From assembly GCA_964358895.1 (NCBI GenBank), contig CAYHPR010000024.1, forward strand, positions 1 to 5,342: a DNA stretch of 5,342 bases. The letters run 5' to 3'. This document shows positions 1 through 5,183 of this stretch, one piece after another. Under the pieces are notes generated by a model. The model had not been told where the DNA came from. It saw nothing but the letters and a program-made list of their open reading frames with translations, and ran no database searches. How positions within the stretch are numbered: the first letter of the stretch is position 1; the number at the start of each line of letters is the position of its first letter. The position numbers were made by a program, and so were the translations under genes. This DNA is from CAYHPR01 sp964358895. GTDB lineage: Archaea > Micrarchaeota > Micrarchaeia > CABMEP01.

Positions 1-48
1 ATCGAAAGTAATAACCGAGGTAAGATTTCATATGTTCTGTTGCCATAA
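1..48 (+). CDS. Possible C-terminal end of an upstream gene (partial)
   Basis: Frame 1 is open from the left edge to a TAA at 46-48 and encodes 15 residues ending in RGKISYVLLP. This resembles the last strand of a winged-helix wing, where DNA-binding proteins of the ArsR/MarR type often end in a G-x-x-x-Y-x-L pattern. Only 15 residues are visible, so the family is a guess. The frame used by the next gene is also open to the left edge, so frame 1 is not the only option here. If the call is right, this gene ends 4 bases before the ATG at 53, a spacing typical of an operon. Confidence 0.3.
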   Translation: MESNNRGKISYVLLP

Positions 49-52
49 ACTA

Positions 53-271
53 ATGGGAGTTATATACCTTACTCTAGATGAGATTATCAATAAATCAGTT
101 TACGATGCACATGAAATTGCCAGAAAAAGATACGAAGAGATAATCAAAGAAACCAATCTATCTGCATTCGAATCAGATAGTACTGATTTACTGAGCTTGG
201 TTATATCTGGCTGTGTGGATAAACTCGAAAGCCAGCATAATATTATAAATGATCGTACTATTGTTGTTTAG
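53..271 (+). CDS. Small uncharacterised protein (72 aa, or 79 aa from ATG 32)
   Basis: I do not recognise this protein. From the ATG at 53 it starts MGVIYLTLDEI and continues as a charged, probably amphipathic helix (about residues 9-35, rich in Glu, Lys and Arg). A second helical stretch follows around a single Cys, and the tail ends TIVV. It has no signal peptide or membrane segment, so it is probably cytoplasmic. Two starts are possible. ATG 53 follows a possible upstream stop (46-48) and gives a natural-looking N-terminus, but it lacks a clear ribosome binding site. ATG 32 has GAGGT at 17-21, ten bases upstream, but adds an odd MFCCHKL leader and overlaps the possible upstream gene. The frame is open to the left edge, so a longer protein cannot be excluded. 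The stop lies 6 bases before the next gene, which suggests co-transcription. Confidence 0.5.
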   Translation: MGVIYLTLDEIINKSVYDAHEIARKRYEEIIKETNLSAFESDSTDLLSLVISGCVDKLESQHNIINDRTIVV

Positions 272-277
272 GTCTCA

Positions 278-682
278 ATGGCTACAATTACATCTGATTT
301 ACTGATGGCATATGACCTGCAGGTGCTGTTGATAGCTTTTTTTGCCAGTATAATTATCTTAGCATCAAGTGTGGTTGCGAAGTTTCTAATGCGTAGAAAA
401 GAGTTTTTGCCGTCTCTTCCACTTTTGCTTGTCGTTGCATCTTATCTAGTAATCCTAATCGATATTTTTGTACATGAAGCAGTTGATCATGGCTATCCGA
501 TTGATGTTAGTTTGAGAGAACAAATACATTTTGCTTCGCATTCTATCTCTGCCATATTATTCATTATAGGTGCATATTTCCTGCTGACTAATGGGCATAA
601 TAACAATCAAAATGAGACTGTGCCTAAAAAAATTGTATCTAAGAAAGTGGCATCTAAAAAAATTAGAAAAGTTAGAAGATAA
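278..682 (+). CDS. Three-helix membrane protein with His-rich outer loop and Lys-rich tail
   Basis: This 134-residue integral membrane protein has no recognised family. Predicted helices lie at about residues 14-37, 45-64 and 84-103. The first loop carries R39 R40 K41 and the tail is very basic, so by the positive-inside rule the N-terminus and the second loop face outward and the tail faces the cytoplasm. The outer loop and adjoining helix ends carry H66, E67, D70, H71, H84 and H88 (HEAVDHG and HFASH), a spacing that could hold a metal, although this is inference. Residues 117-131 form three five-residue repeats (KKIVS, KKVAS, KKIRK), followed by VRR; the tail could contact nucleic acid, ribosomes or acidic lipids. 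The ATG at 278 is preceded by a weak AGGT at 270-273 and lies 6 bases after the previous stop. A later start at 305 is possible but less likely. Confidence 0.7.
   Translation: MATITSDLLMAYDLQVLLIAFFASIIILASSVVAKFLMRRKEFLPSLPLLLVVASYLVILIDIFVHEAVDHGYPIDVSLREQIHFASHSISAILFIIGAYFLLTNGHNNNQNETVPKKIVSKKVASKKIRKVRR
626..670 (+). repeat. Three tandem 15-base repeats encoding KKxxS units
   Basis: Units at 626-640, 641-655 and 656-670 encode KKIVS, KKVAS and KKIRK in the tail of the membrane protein. The first two units end in the same ATCT. The third is diverged at its 3' end. The period is a multiple of three, so gain or loss of a unit would keep the frame. Confidence 0.6.
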
Positions 683-703
683 TCTCAGATTAATACTCTA
701 TAC

Positions 704-724
704 GCTAAGTATAATTTAGCTTTT
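704..724 (+). terminator. Weak hairpin plus T-tract between convergent genes
   Basis: GCTAA (704-708) and TTAGC (716-720) can form a 5-bp stem with a 7-base loop, followed directly by TTTT (721-724). It lies in the 40-base gap between the convergent membrane-protein and regulator genes, reaching into the regulator's stop codon. The stem is short, and archaeal termination depends mainly on T-tracts, so the stem itself may not matter. Confidence 0.3.
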
Positions 725-1223
725 AGAAATGTTTAAGCACAACTAAGTTGCTCATTCCTCTTCTCTTCCTTTCAACAAGTCCTCTTGCCTCAAGCATATC
801 AAGAATTCGTGTAACTTTTACTTTCGATAACTCTGTCTTTGTAACAATGTCGTGCTGGTATGCAGCACCTTCCGATCCAACTATCGTGTCATAGACCTTT
901 CTTTCGTCATCCTTTAACGTTTCAGCAATTTTTTCTATCTTTGAGCTTTTTTCTTTTAGAACCGTAGTTACGTCACGGTAAGTGATGATTAAGAAAACTC
1001 CGAATAAAAATAGAAATGCCGAAATAATCGCACCGATCAATGATTCTGCTGGAATACTTTGCTTGAATGGGCAGACATTTTCAGGCAGTGTACAACTTTC
1101 GTGCAATAACGCGTTTCTAGCATTGAGTGCATTGGTGTACTGCCAAACTAGCCCTCCGAGTAGAACTGAAATAAGAACTAAAATATAGCCAACTTGTTTC
1201 GTGTTTAGAGAAATTCGATTCAT
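723..1223 (-). CDS. Membrane-tethered winged-helix transcriptional regulator
   Basis: The protein (166 aa from the ATG at 1223) resembles the archaeal membrane-associated winged-helix regulators grouped in COG2512. Helix 1 spans about residues 11-30. An outward-facing loop follows with C44 and C51 in the pattern CTLPENVCPF, then helix 2 at about 62-81, a charged linker likely to form a coiled coil (85-105), and a winged helix at 105-166. The recognition-helix region is LSKVKVTRILDMLEARGLV, with the wing at ERKRRGMSN, a MarR-like layout. The DNA-binding domain should sit in the cytoplasm and the Cys pair outside, so it may sense redox or metal state across the membrane (inference). A TTG at 1250 would add nine residues (MWSIKRVRF), but no good ribosome binding site precedes it and the ATG places helix 1 sensibly. 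It is divergent from the operon starting at 1342, which makes that operon its likely target, possibly along with itself. Confidence 0.8.
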   Translation of the reverse strand: MNRISLNTKQVGYILVLISVLLGGLVWQYTNALNARNALLHESCTLPENVCPFKQSIPAESLIGAIISAFLFLFGVFLIITYRDVTTVLKEKSSKIEKIAETLKDDERKVYDTIVGSEGAAYQHDIVTKTELSKVKVTRILDMLEARGLVERKRRGMSNLVVLKHF

Positions 1224-1270
1224 AAATCTAACCCTTTTAATACTCCACAATATTTTCTTAAGGTTCTTAG

Positions 1271-1280
1271 AGTATAACTA
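1271..1280 (-). promoter_or_regulatory. Possible TATA element of the regulator gene
   Basis: On the minus strand this reads TAGTTATACT, a loose match to the archaeal TATA box. It would place transcription start near 1247-1250, giving a leader of about 25 bases before the ATG at 1223. A rival element, AATATTTT at 1249-1256, would give an almost leaderless message. Neither is strong. Confidence 0.25.
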
Positions 1281-1304
1281 AATTATGAATTATGCTATAA
1301 TTTA
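1279..1304. promoter_or_regulatory. Inverted repeat overlapping the operon TATA box; candidate operator
   Basis: TAAATTAT (1279-1286) and ATAATTTA (1297-1304) are perfect 8-bp inverted arms separated by 10 bases, with centres 18 bases apart. The right arm overlaps the TATA box at 1301-1308, so a dimeric winged-helix protein bound here would block TBP/TFB. The region is very AT-rich, so a chance match is possible. Confidence 0.35.
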
Positions 1305-1308
1305 AATA
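1301..1308 (+). promoter_or_regulatory. Archaeal TATA box of the Met-rich protein operon
   Basis: TTTAAATA matches the archaeal TATA box well. Transcription would be expected to start about 25 bases downstream, around 1329-1335. That leaves a short leader before the ATG at 1342, which still contains GTGAG (1334-1338) as a possible ribosome binding site. Together with the divergent gene at 1223, this accounts for the 118-base gap 1224-1341. Confidence 0.6.
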
Positions 1309-1341
1309 CCTAAGTTTTACATAGTCTGTTAAAGTGAGTTT

Positions 1342-1884
1342 ATGAAAAAACGTTTTGCTGTCCTTTCAATTCTTTTATTATTTTCTGTTTCTTTTGCACA
1401 TATGTCTGATTTTTCGATTCCTCAAAATCAAATGAACGAAATGATGCAAAGGATGATGGGCGTACAGATAACAAATCAAACAGCAGTTAGTGTTAGCTGT
1501 TCAACACTAACCGAATTGCAACTTGAAGAGTATGGCGATGCATTAATGGAAAGAATGATAGGGAATCATGAATTACATGACCAAATGGAACTAATGATGG
1601 GGCCAGAGGCAACAAAAATTATGCACCTTAATCTTGCAAAAAATTCACTTGGGTGCGTTTCAACCCAGACTGATCAGCTAGGGGTTGGAATGATGGGCAA
1701 TGGTTTCAGTGGGATGATGATGTACATGATGCCATCAATGATGAGATCCATGATGTATCAGCAAAATTATGTAACAAATACATTAACCTGGAACCAGCTT
1801 ATCGTTTTGATATTAATCATCGGTTTCAGTTTTAGCATTTATCTTCTTTATAGCATTGATCAGAAATTAAGCAGAAAAAGATAG
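1342..1884 (+). CDS. Secreted, membrane-anchored Met-rich protein, candidate copper binder
   Basis: This 180-residue protein has a signal peptide at residues 1-19 with a likely cleavage site SFA|H, so the mature protein would start with H20-M21. A C-terminal helix (about 152-171) and basic tail (K175, R178, K179, R180) anchor it in the membrane with the bulk outside. It has 24 Met residues, 11 of them within 117-138 as MM and MMM groups, plus H20, H76, H79, H95, C53 and C105. Residues 64-105 carry a YGDALMERMIG...HELHDQMELMMG...MHLNLA...GC pattern. I recall similar hypothetical proteins in candidate-phyla bacteria and archaea, but no characterised member. Met/His clusters outside the membrane are typical of Cu(I) or Ag(I) binding; the metal here is inference. 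It is the first gene of a three-gene operon. The two Cys could form a disulfide that the downstream reductase-type gene might relate to only indirectly, because that enzyme is cytoplasmic. Confidence 0.75.
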   Translation: MKKRFAVLSILLLFSVSFAHMSDFSIPQNQMNEMMQRMMGVQITNQTAVSVSCSTLTELQLEEYGDALMERMIGNHELHDQMELMMGPEATKIMHLNLAKNSLGCVSTQTDQLGVGMMGNGFSGMMMYMMPSMMRSMMYQQNYVTNTLTWNQLIVLILIIGFSFSIYLLYSIDQKLSRKR

Positions 1885-1888
1885 GTGA
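1883..1888 (+). promoter_or_regulatory. Ribosome binding site overlapping the upstream stop
   Basis: AGGTGA lies 4 bases before the ATG at 1893 and overlaps the TAG stop (1882-1884) of the Met-rich gene. It fixes the start of the small membrane protein and suggests the two genes are translated in a coupled way. Confidence 0.7.
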
Positions 1889-1892
1889 AAAT

Positions 1893-2150
1893 ATGGTTGA
1901 ACAAAAATTCAATAAATTGAATGAACATGCAACAGGAATTGCATTAGCCGGAACAGCTCTCTTATGGGGACTGGTCGGTCTTATTTGGCATGGACCATTT
2001 GGCCAGCCAACAATGATGGCAGCTATGTATCCTGGTTTCAGCTGGTTTACTGTACTAGGAGTTGGAGTGTGGGTTGTAGTTACGATATTTGCTTATGTAA
2101 CTGGATATCTGTTTGCCAACATCTATAACTGGGCTCTAAAGAAGAAATAA
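1893..2150 (+). CDS. Small two-helix membrane protein, DUF5676-like
   Basis: This 85-residue protein has two predicted membrane helices, at about residues 16-33 and 51-75. The loop between them is WHGPFGQPTMMAAMYPGF, and the short basic end is YNWALKKK. The spacing, the Gly-rich second helix and the YNW ending match the DUF5676 family of small archaeal and bacterial membrane proteins, assigned from memory of the family pattern. That family has no known reaction. The loop contains H34 and three Met (M41, M42, M45), echoing the Met/His character of the gene 8 bases upstream, so it may be a partner in metal handling (inference). The start is well supported by AGGTGA overlapping the previous stop. 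Confidence 0.75.
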   Translation: MVEQKFNKLNEHATGIALAGTALLWGLVGLIWHGPFGQPTMMAAMYPGFSWFTVLGVGVWVVVTIFAYVTGYLFANIYNWALKKK

Positions 2151-2174
2151 AATAACTTTGATTGATATCTCTGC

Positions 2175-3113
2175 ATGTACTTAGACCTCGTTATCATTGG
2201 TGCAGGACCAGCTGGGATAGCTGCATGCCTTTACGCTTCAAGGCAGAAACTGAATTTTGTTTGTATTTCAAAAGATATCGGAGGTCTCGCTAATTATATT
2301 CCTAATATTGGGACATACCTCGGGTATCATTATCTATCAGGTTATGATTTAGTTAAAAAGTTTCAAGAGCACATGAAAGACTACGAAGTCAACGTCAGGT
2401 TTGAGGGAGTTGAAGAAATAAAAAAAACGAATAACGAATTTATGATAAGAACAGATGCAGCAAGCTATGTAGCAAAGGCAGTCATTATTACGACAGGAAG
2501 ACGTTTCAAATGGCTTAATGTTCCTGGTGAAAAAGAATTTGAAGGAAAAGGTGTTTCTCATTGTGCAGCCTGCGATGGTCCACTCTTCAAGGATAAATCT
2601 GTTGCAGTTATCGGTGGAGGCAAATCCGGACTTCTTTCCTCATTATACATGATGAAATATGTCAAACGAATTCATATCTTTGAATTCGGACCTAAGCTTG
2701 GAGGAATAGAAACTTGGAGGAAAGCAATCGAACTCGCTCCAAACATCGATGCCCACGTTAATGCAGAAATAACTGAAATATTCGGAGATGAAACAGTCAA
2801 GGGCATACGCGTCAAGGAAGGAAATGTTGACAAAACATATCTAATTGATGGTGTTTTTGTTGAAATTGGTTATTCACCAAATACCGATATGGTCAAGGAT
2901 CTTGTCAAGCTTGATGATAGGGGCTACATCGTGATTGACAAAAATAATATGTCTTCCGTCCCAGGTATTTTTGCTGCAGGAGACATTACAGATGTTATCG
3001 ATAAGCAGGTTGTGATTGCAGTTGGAGATGGGTCAAAAGCAGCACTGGCTGCACAACGATTCATTGAACATGCAACAACGTCCACGACAGAGCAGAGCAT
3101 AATTCCAAAATAA
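2175..3113 (+). CDS. Thioredoxin-reductase-like flavoprotein, possibly NADH-dependent
   Basis: This 312-residue protein has the usual length and layout of low-molecular-weight thioredoxin reductase. The FAD-binding GAGPAG is at residues 9-14. The redox pair C130-A-A-C133 is followed by DG. The second nucleotide-binding motif is GGGKSG at 147-152, and the C-terminal FAD motif GIFAAGD is at 264-270 with the usual KQVVIAVGDG after it. It would pass electrons from NAD(P)H through FAD and the Cys pair to thioredoxin or a similar dithiol partner in the cytoplasm. The HRRxxxR signature that binds the NADPH 2'-phosphate in E. coli TrxB is absent: residues 168-177 read IFEFGPKLGG, close to the EFAPE loop of NADH-using AhpF. 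The usual N/D-S-A after GGG is K-S-G. The start is secure because an in-frame TGA (2163-2165) lies just upstream with no other start between, although no clear ribosome binding site is present. It follows the previous gene by 24 bases. No thioredoxin gene is visible here. Confidence 0.9.
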   Translation: MYLDLVIIGAGPAGIAACLYASRQKLNFVCISKDIGGLANYIPNIGTYLGYHYLSGYDLVKKFQEHMKDYEVNVRFEGVEEIKKTNNEFMIRTDAASYVAKAVIITTGRRFKWLNVPGEKEFEGKGVSHCAACDGPLFKDKSVAVIGGGKSGLLSSLYMMKYVKRIHIFEFGPKLGGIETWRKAIELAPNIDAHVNAEITEIFGDETVKGIRVKEGNVDKTYLIDGVFVEIGYSPNTDMVKDLVKLDDRGYIVIDKNNMSSVPGIFAAGDITDVIDKQVVIAVGDGSKAALAAQRFIEHATTSTTEQSIIPK

Positions 3114-3125
3114 GTATTTATTCAA

Positions 3126-4382
3126 TTATTCTCTTTTTTTCTTTGTTACAGCCCTAAGAATTCTGTATAATACATATAAAATTACAATTCCACCTACTAC
3201 AATTATCAATGGATCTGTTGATATGCGTTTTTCAAGCCCAAATCTTACAGCTTCTTCACTATTGAAAACTAGGACGGGTACGTTGCTTTGCATCTCATAA
3301 ATATTTCCATTCACATCTTTGAAGTTTATGTTTATTGGAAGAGATATGCTTGATTTTTCACTGTTAATATACAAATCAAATGTCGCAGTTTCTGAATCAT
3401 CGGAATTGATATCACCTACGTAAACATCTGATGGGCTTAACAGGTGGTATTCGTCTGTCTGTGGTTCTGCAAATGAAGCTGTAAGAAACTTAATTTTAGC
3501 AAGTCCCTTGTTTACTATTGAAACAGTTACTGTGTTCTTAGTTCCATTCTTGACGATTGTTGTTTGCTCATGGACAAGAAATACCTCAGGTTTTGTTTGA
3601 ACTTGAATTGATGTAGTCATGTTTCTGGAATAGCTCTTTCCAAGAATATCGTAATATGTCAATACTACAGGTATCTTGTAAACTTTGTCAACTGCATCCG
3701 GGTTAGCTGCAATATCAAATTCAACATCTGTGGTTTTGTCCTGCTCCAATGCTGTGATTCTTTGTTCTATAGTCGAATTAACTGGAGCAAAAGGCAGATC
3801 TGCGGAAGAAATATCATATTTGATAGTTATATCCTTCAAAGTTACGGAAGCTATATTCTTCAGGTATATTTTGACAGTTCCTATCTGCCCTGGGTTAAAT
3901 GTTGAAGGAATGCTCTCAATTTTATCAACTGTGAGGACTGCGTCCTGTGGTTGAATATAAACCGGCAATTCCATTTCAAAGTAATCAAAACCCTTCATCT
4001 TGCACCCATATTTCAGTTTATTAGTTCCTGCAACTGCATTTGCATCGATCCTAATTCTATACTTTAGCAGTACTTCTTGATACGATGATATTAAGCCAAT
4101 ATTGCTGACAATGGGGTCTCCTGTTTCAATTGAAAACGGGAAGGTCGGATTAACTTGGCAAACTACTTCCTCTGCAGGACCTTTCAATCCAACATACTGT
4201 ACTCTCACCCATAAATCGATATATTTTCCAGGTTCTGCAGGATATGGGGAGTATAATGAAGTGTTACTTATAACTAAACCGCCAAGCGAGGCACTTCCGC
4301 CCAATGGTTGCTGGGTCGTAGTTTGTGAAAAAGCAATTGCAAAAAATACAGTTAACAGAAACGAAACAATTATTTTTTTCAT
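3126..4382 (-). CDS. COG1361-type surface protein with Ig-like repeats and C-terminal anchor
   Basis: This 418-residue protein has a signal peptide (1-19, likely AFS|Q). Three beta-rich Ig/CARDB-like segments follow at about 33-145, 147-264 and 265-373. The best repeat cues are a G-x-x-x-T-V-x-I-x-x-x-N pattern at 165-176 and a similar N-G-T-x-N-T-V-T-V stretch at 279-287. A membrane helix (392-409) and the basic tail RAVTKKKRE anchor it with the domains outside. Four N-x-S/T sequons (N40, N202, N254, N279) could be glycosylated, and C75 and C127 could form a disulfide. In archaeal genomes such proteins often sit beside MacB/LolD-type ABC genes, as here. The likely role is an exterior part of that exporter, perhaps an adaptor or substrate receptor (inference). 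A true S-layer lattice protein is less likely given the small size. The start is set by AAGGAG at 4390-4395, and the ATG is separated from the ATPase stop by one base. Confidence 0.8.
   Translation of the reverse strand: MKKIIVSFLLTVFFAIAFSQTTTQQPLGGSASLGGLVISNTSLYSPYPAEPGKYIDLWVRVQYVGLKGPAEEVVCQVNPTFPFSIETGDPIVSNIGLISSYQEVLLKYRIRIDANAVAGTNKLKYGCKMKGFDYFEMELPVYIQPQDAVLTVDKIESIPSTFNPGQIGTVKIYLKNIASVTLKDITIKYDISSADLPFAPVNSTIEQRITALEQDKTTDVEFDIAANPDAVDKVYKIPVVLTYYDILGKSYSRNMTTSIQVQTKPEVFLVHEQTTIVKNGTKNTVTVSIVNKGLAKIKFLTASFAEPQTDEYHLLSPSDVYVGDINSDDSETATFDLYINSEKSSISLPININFKDVNGNIYEMQSNVPVLVFNSEEAVRFGLEKRISTDPLIIVVGGIVILYVLYRILRAVTKKKRE
3132..3144 (+). terminator. T-tract ending the thioredoxin-reductase operon
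   Basis: A run of seven T (3134-3140) within a T/C-rich stretch begins about 20 bases after the plus-strand stop, inside the 3' end of the convergent surface-protein gene. Archaeal RNA polymerase commonly stops at such T-tracts. It doubles as the Lys-rich codons of the surface protein's tail. Confidence 0.45.
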
Positions 4383-4383
4383 A

Positions 4384-5118
4384 TTATTTCTCCTTTATCG
4401 TTCTTAGGTCAGTGTGTTCTCGTGAACGGTCACTTACAACCATTCCATCTCTTATCTGAACAATTCTATGTGCATACTGTGCTATAAACCGTTCGTGCGT
4501 AACAGTTATTATTGTTTTCTTTTTTTCTTCGTGTATTTTTTCAAGCATTGCCATAATCCCTTCGCCTGTCTTAAGATCCAGGTTTCCTGTAGGTTCGTCT
4601 GCAAGTATTACGTCCGGTTCTACAATCAGAGCTCTTGCAATCGCGACCCTTTGCTGCTCACCGCCAGACAGTTCGCCAGGGCGGTGATGCATACGCTTTT
4701 CAAGTCCTACCTGTTTCAGAATGGTTCTCGCACGTTCTTCTCTTTCCTCTTTCGATACTTCTTGAAATATCAGTGGAAGTGTGACATTTTCAAGTGCAGT
4801 CAATGTTGGAATCAAGTTGAAAAACTGAAAAACAAATCCGATTTTTTTTCCTCTTATCTGTGCAAGATCACTTTCGCTAAGCTCTTTGATATTAACTCCT
4901 TCAAGTTCAATAACACCTGTAGTTGGAACGTCAAGGCATCCAACCATGTTAAGCAATGTTGATTTTCCACTGCCTGAAGGACCGACGATTGCTAAGAATT
5001 CTCCTTTTTTAATTTCAAGATTTATTCCCCTGAGTGCAGGCACTTCAACTTGGCCCATTACATATGCTTTTTTTACGTTTTTGAGATTTATTATCGTTTC
5101 AGCTTTATTTTTTGTCAT
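4384..5118 (-). CDS. MacB/LolD-type ABC transporter ATP-binding protein
   Basis: This 244-residue ATPase is complete and should be active. It has Walker A GPSGSGKST (46-54), the Q-loop FVFQ (Q98), signature LSGGE (150-154), Walker B VILADE (170-175) with catalytic E175, D-loop GNLD (178-181) and switch H209 in VTHE. The Q-loop region FVFQFFNLIPTLTALENV and the GCLD after Walker A are typical of the MacB/LolD/FtsE group. That group powers FtsX-type permeases that move lipoproteins, peptides or drugs outward or work by mechanotransmission. It sits at the cytoplasmic membrane face. The ATG at 5118 has GGTGA four bases upstream, and an in-frame TAA at 5143-5145 rules out a longer protein. It lies between the permease gene (65-base gap) and the surface-protein gene (1-base gap), in one operon. 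The substrate cannot be read from the sequence. Confidence 0.93.
   Translation of the reverse strand: MTKNKAETIINLKNVKKAYVMGQVEVPALRGINLEIKKGEFLAIVGPSGSGKSTLLNMVGCLDVPTTGVIELEGVNIKELSESDLAQIRGKKIGFVFQFFNLIPTLTALENVTLPLIFQEVSKEEREERARTILKQVGLEKRMHHRPGELSGGEQQRVAIARALIVEPDVILADEPTGNLDLKTGEGIMAMLEKIHEEKKKTIITVTHERFIAQYAHRIVQIRDGMVVSDRSREHTDLRTIKEK
4390..4395 (-). promoter_or_regulatory. Strong ribosome binding site inside the end of the ATPase gene
   Basis: On the minus strand AAGGAG lies 7 bases before the ATG at 4382, within the last codons of the ATPase gene. It sets the surface-protein start and, with the 1-base gap between stop and start, suggests translational coupling. Confidence 0.75.
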
Positions 5119-5122
5119 CTCT

Positions 5123-5127
5123 TCACC
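5123..5127 (-). promoter_or_regulatory. Ribosome binding site of the ATPase gene
   Basis: GGTGA on the minus strand, 4 bases before the ATG at 5118, supports this start over any later Met. Confidence 0.65.
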
Positions 5128-5183
5128 AATTACCCTTCTATGTTATCCATTATGTCAGTTATTTTTTCCTGTCATCGATACTG

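Noticed and set aside
982..1188. Plus-strand open frame opposite the membrane regulator
   Set aside because: It overlaps the regulator's membrane segments in antisense, with no promoter or plausible product.
1224..1250. TTG start at 1250 for the regulator, adding nine residues
   Set aside because: It has no ribosome binding site, TTG is a rare start, and the extra residues are not needed for the first membrane helix. The ATG at 1223 is preferred.
1702..2041. The 8-mer GGTTTCAG recurring at 1702, 1822 and 2034, and again near 5208
   Set aside because: The three copies in the operon encode Gly-Phe-Ser in ordinary reading frames, with no regular spacing. Coincidence of codon use is the simplest explanation.
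2349..2561. Minus-strand open frame inside the thioredoxin-reductase-like gene
   Set aside because: It is antisense to a region encoding part of the FAD domain; the Cys/Phe-rich translation is typical of a reverse-frame artefact.
3685..3954. Plus-strand open frame inside the surface-protein gene, and a similar one at 4102-4407
   Set aside because: Both are shadows of the 418-residue surface protein, which has a signal peptide, anchor and strong ribosome binding site.
4468..4962. Long open frame on the plus strand opposite the ABC ATPase (164 codons, Phe/Cys-rich)
   Set aside because: It is antisense to a complete ATPase with every motif intact. The translation is low-complexity, Phe- and Cys-rich, with no recognisable domain and no ribosome binding site.
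5162..5168. A-rich tract on the minus strand upstream of the ATPase as an internal TATA box
   Set aside because: It is a plain homopolymer run without the T/A alternation of an archaeal TATA box; the operon layout explains expression without it.
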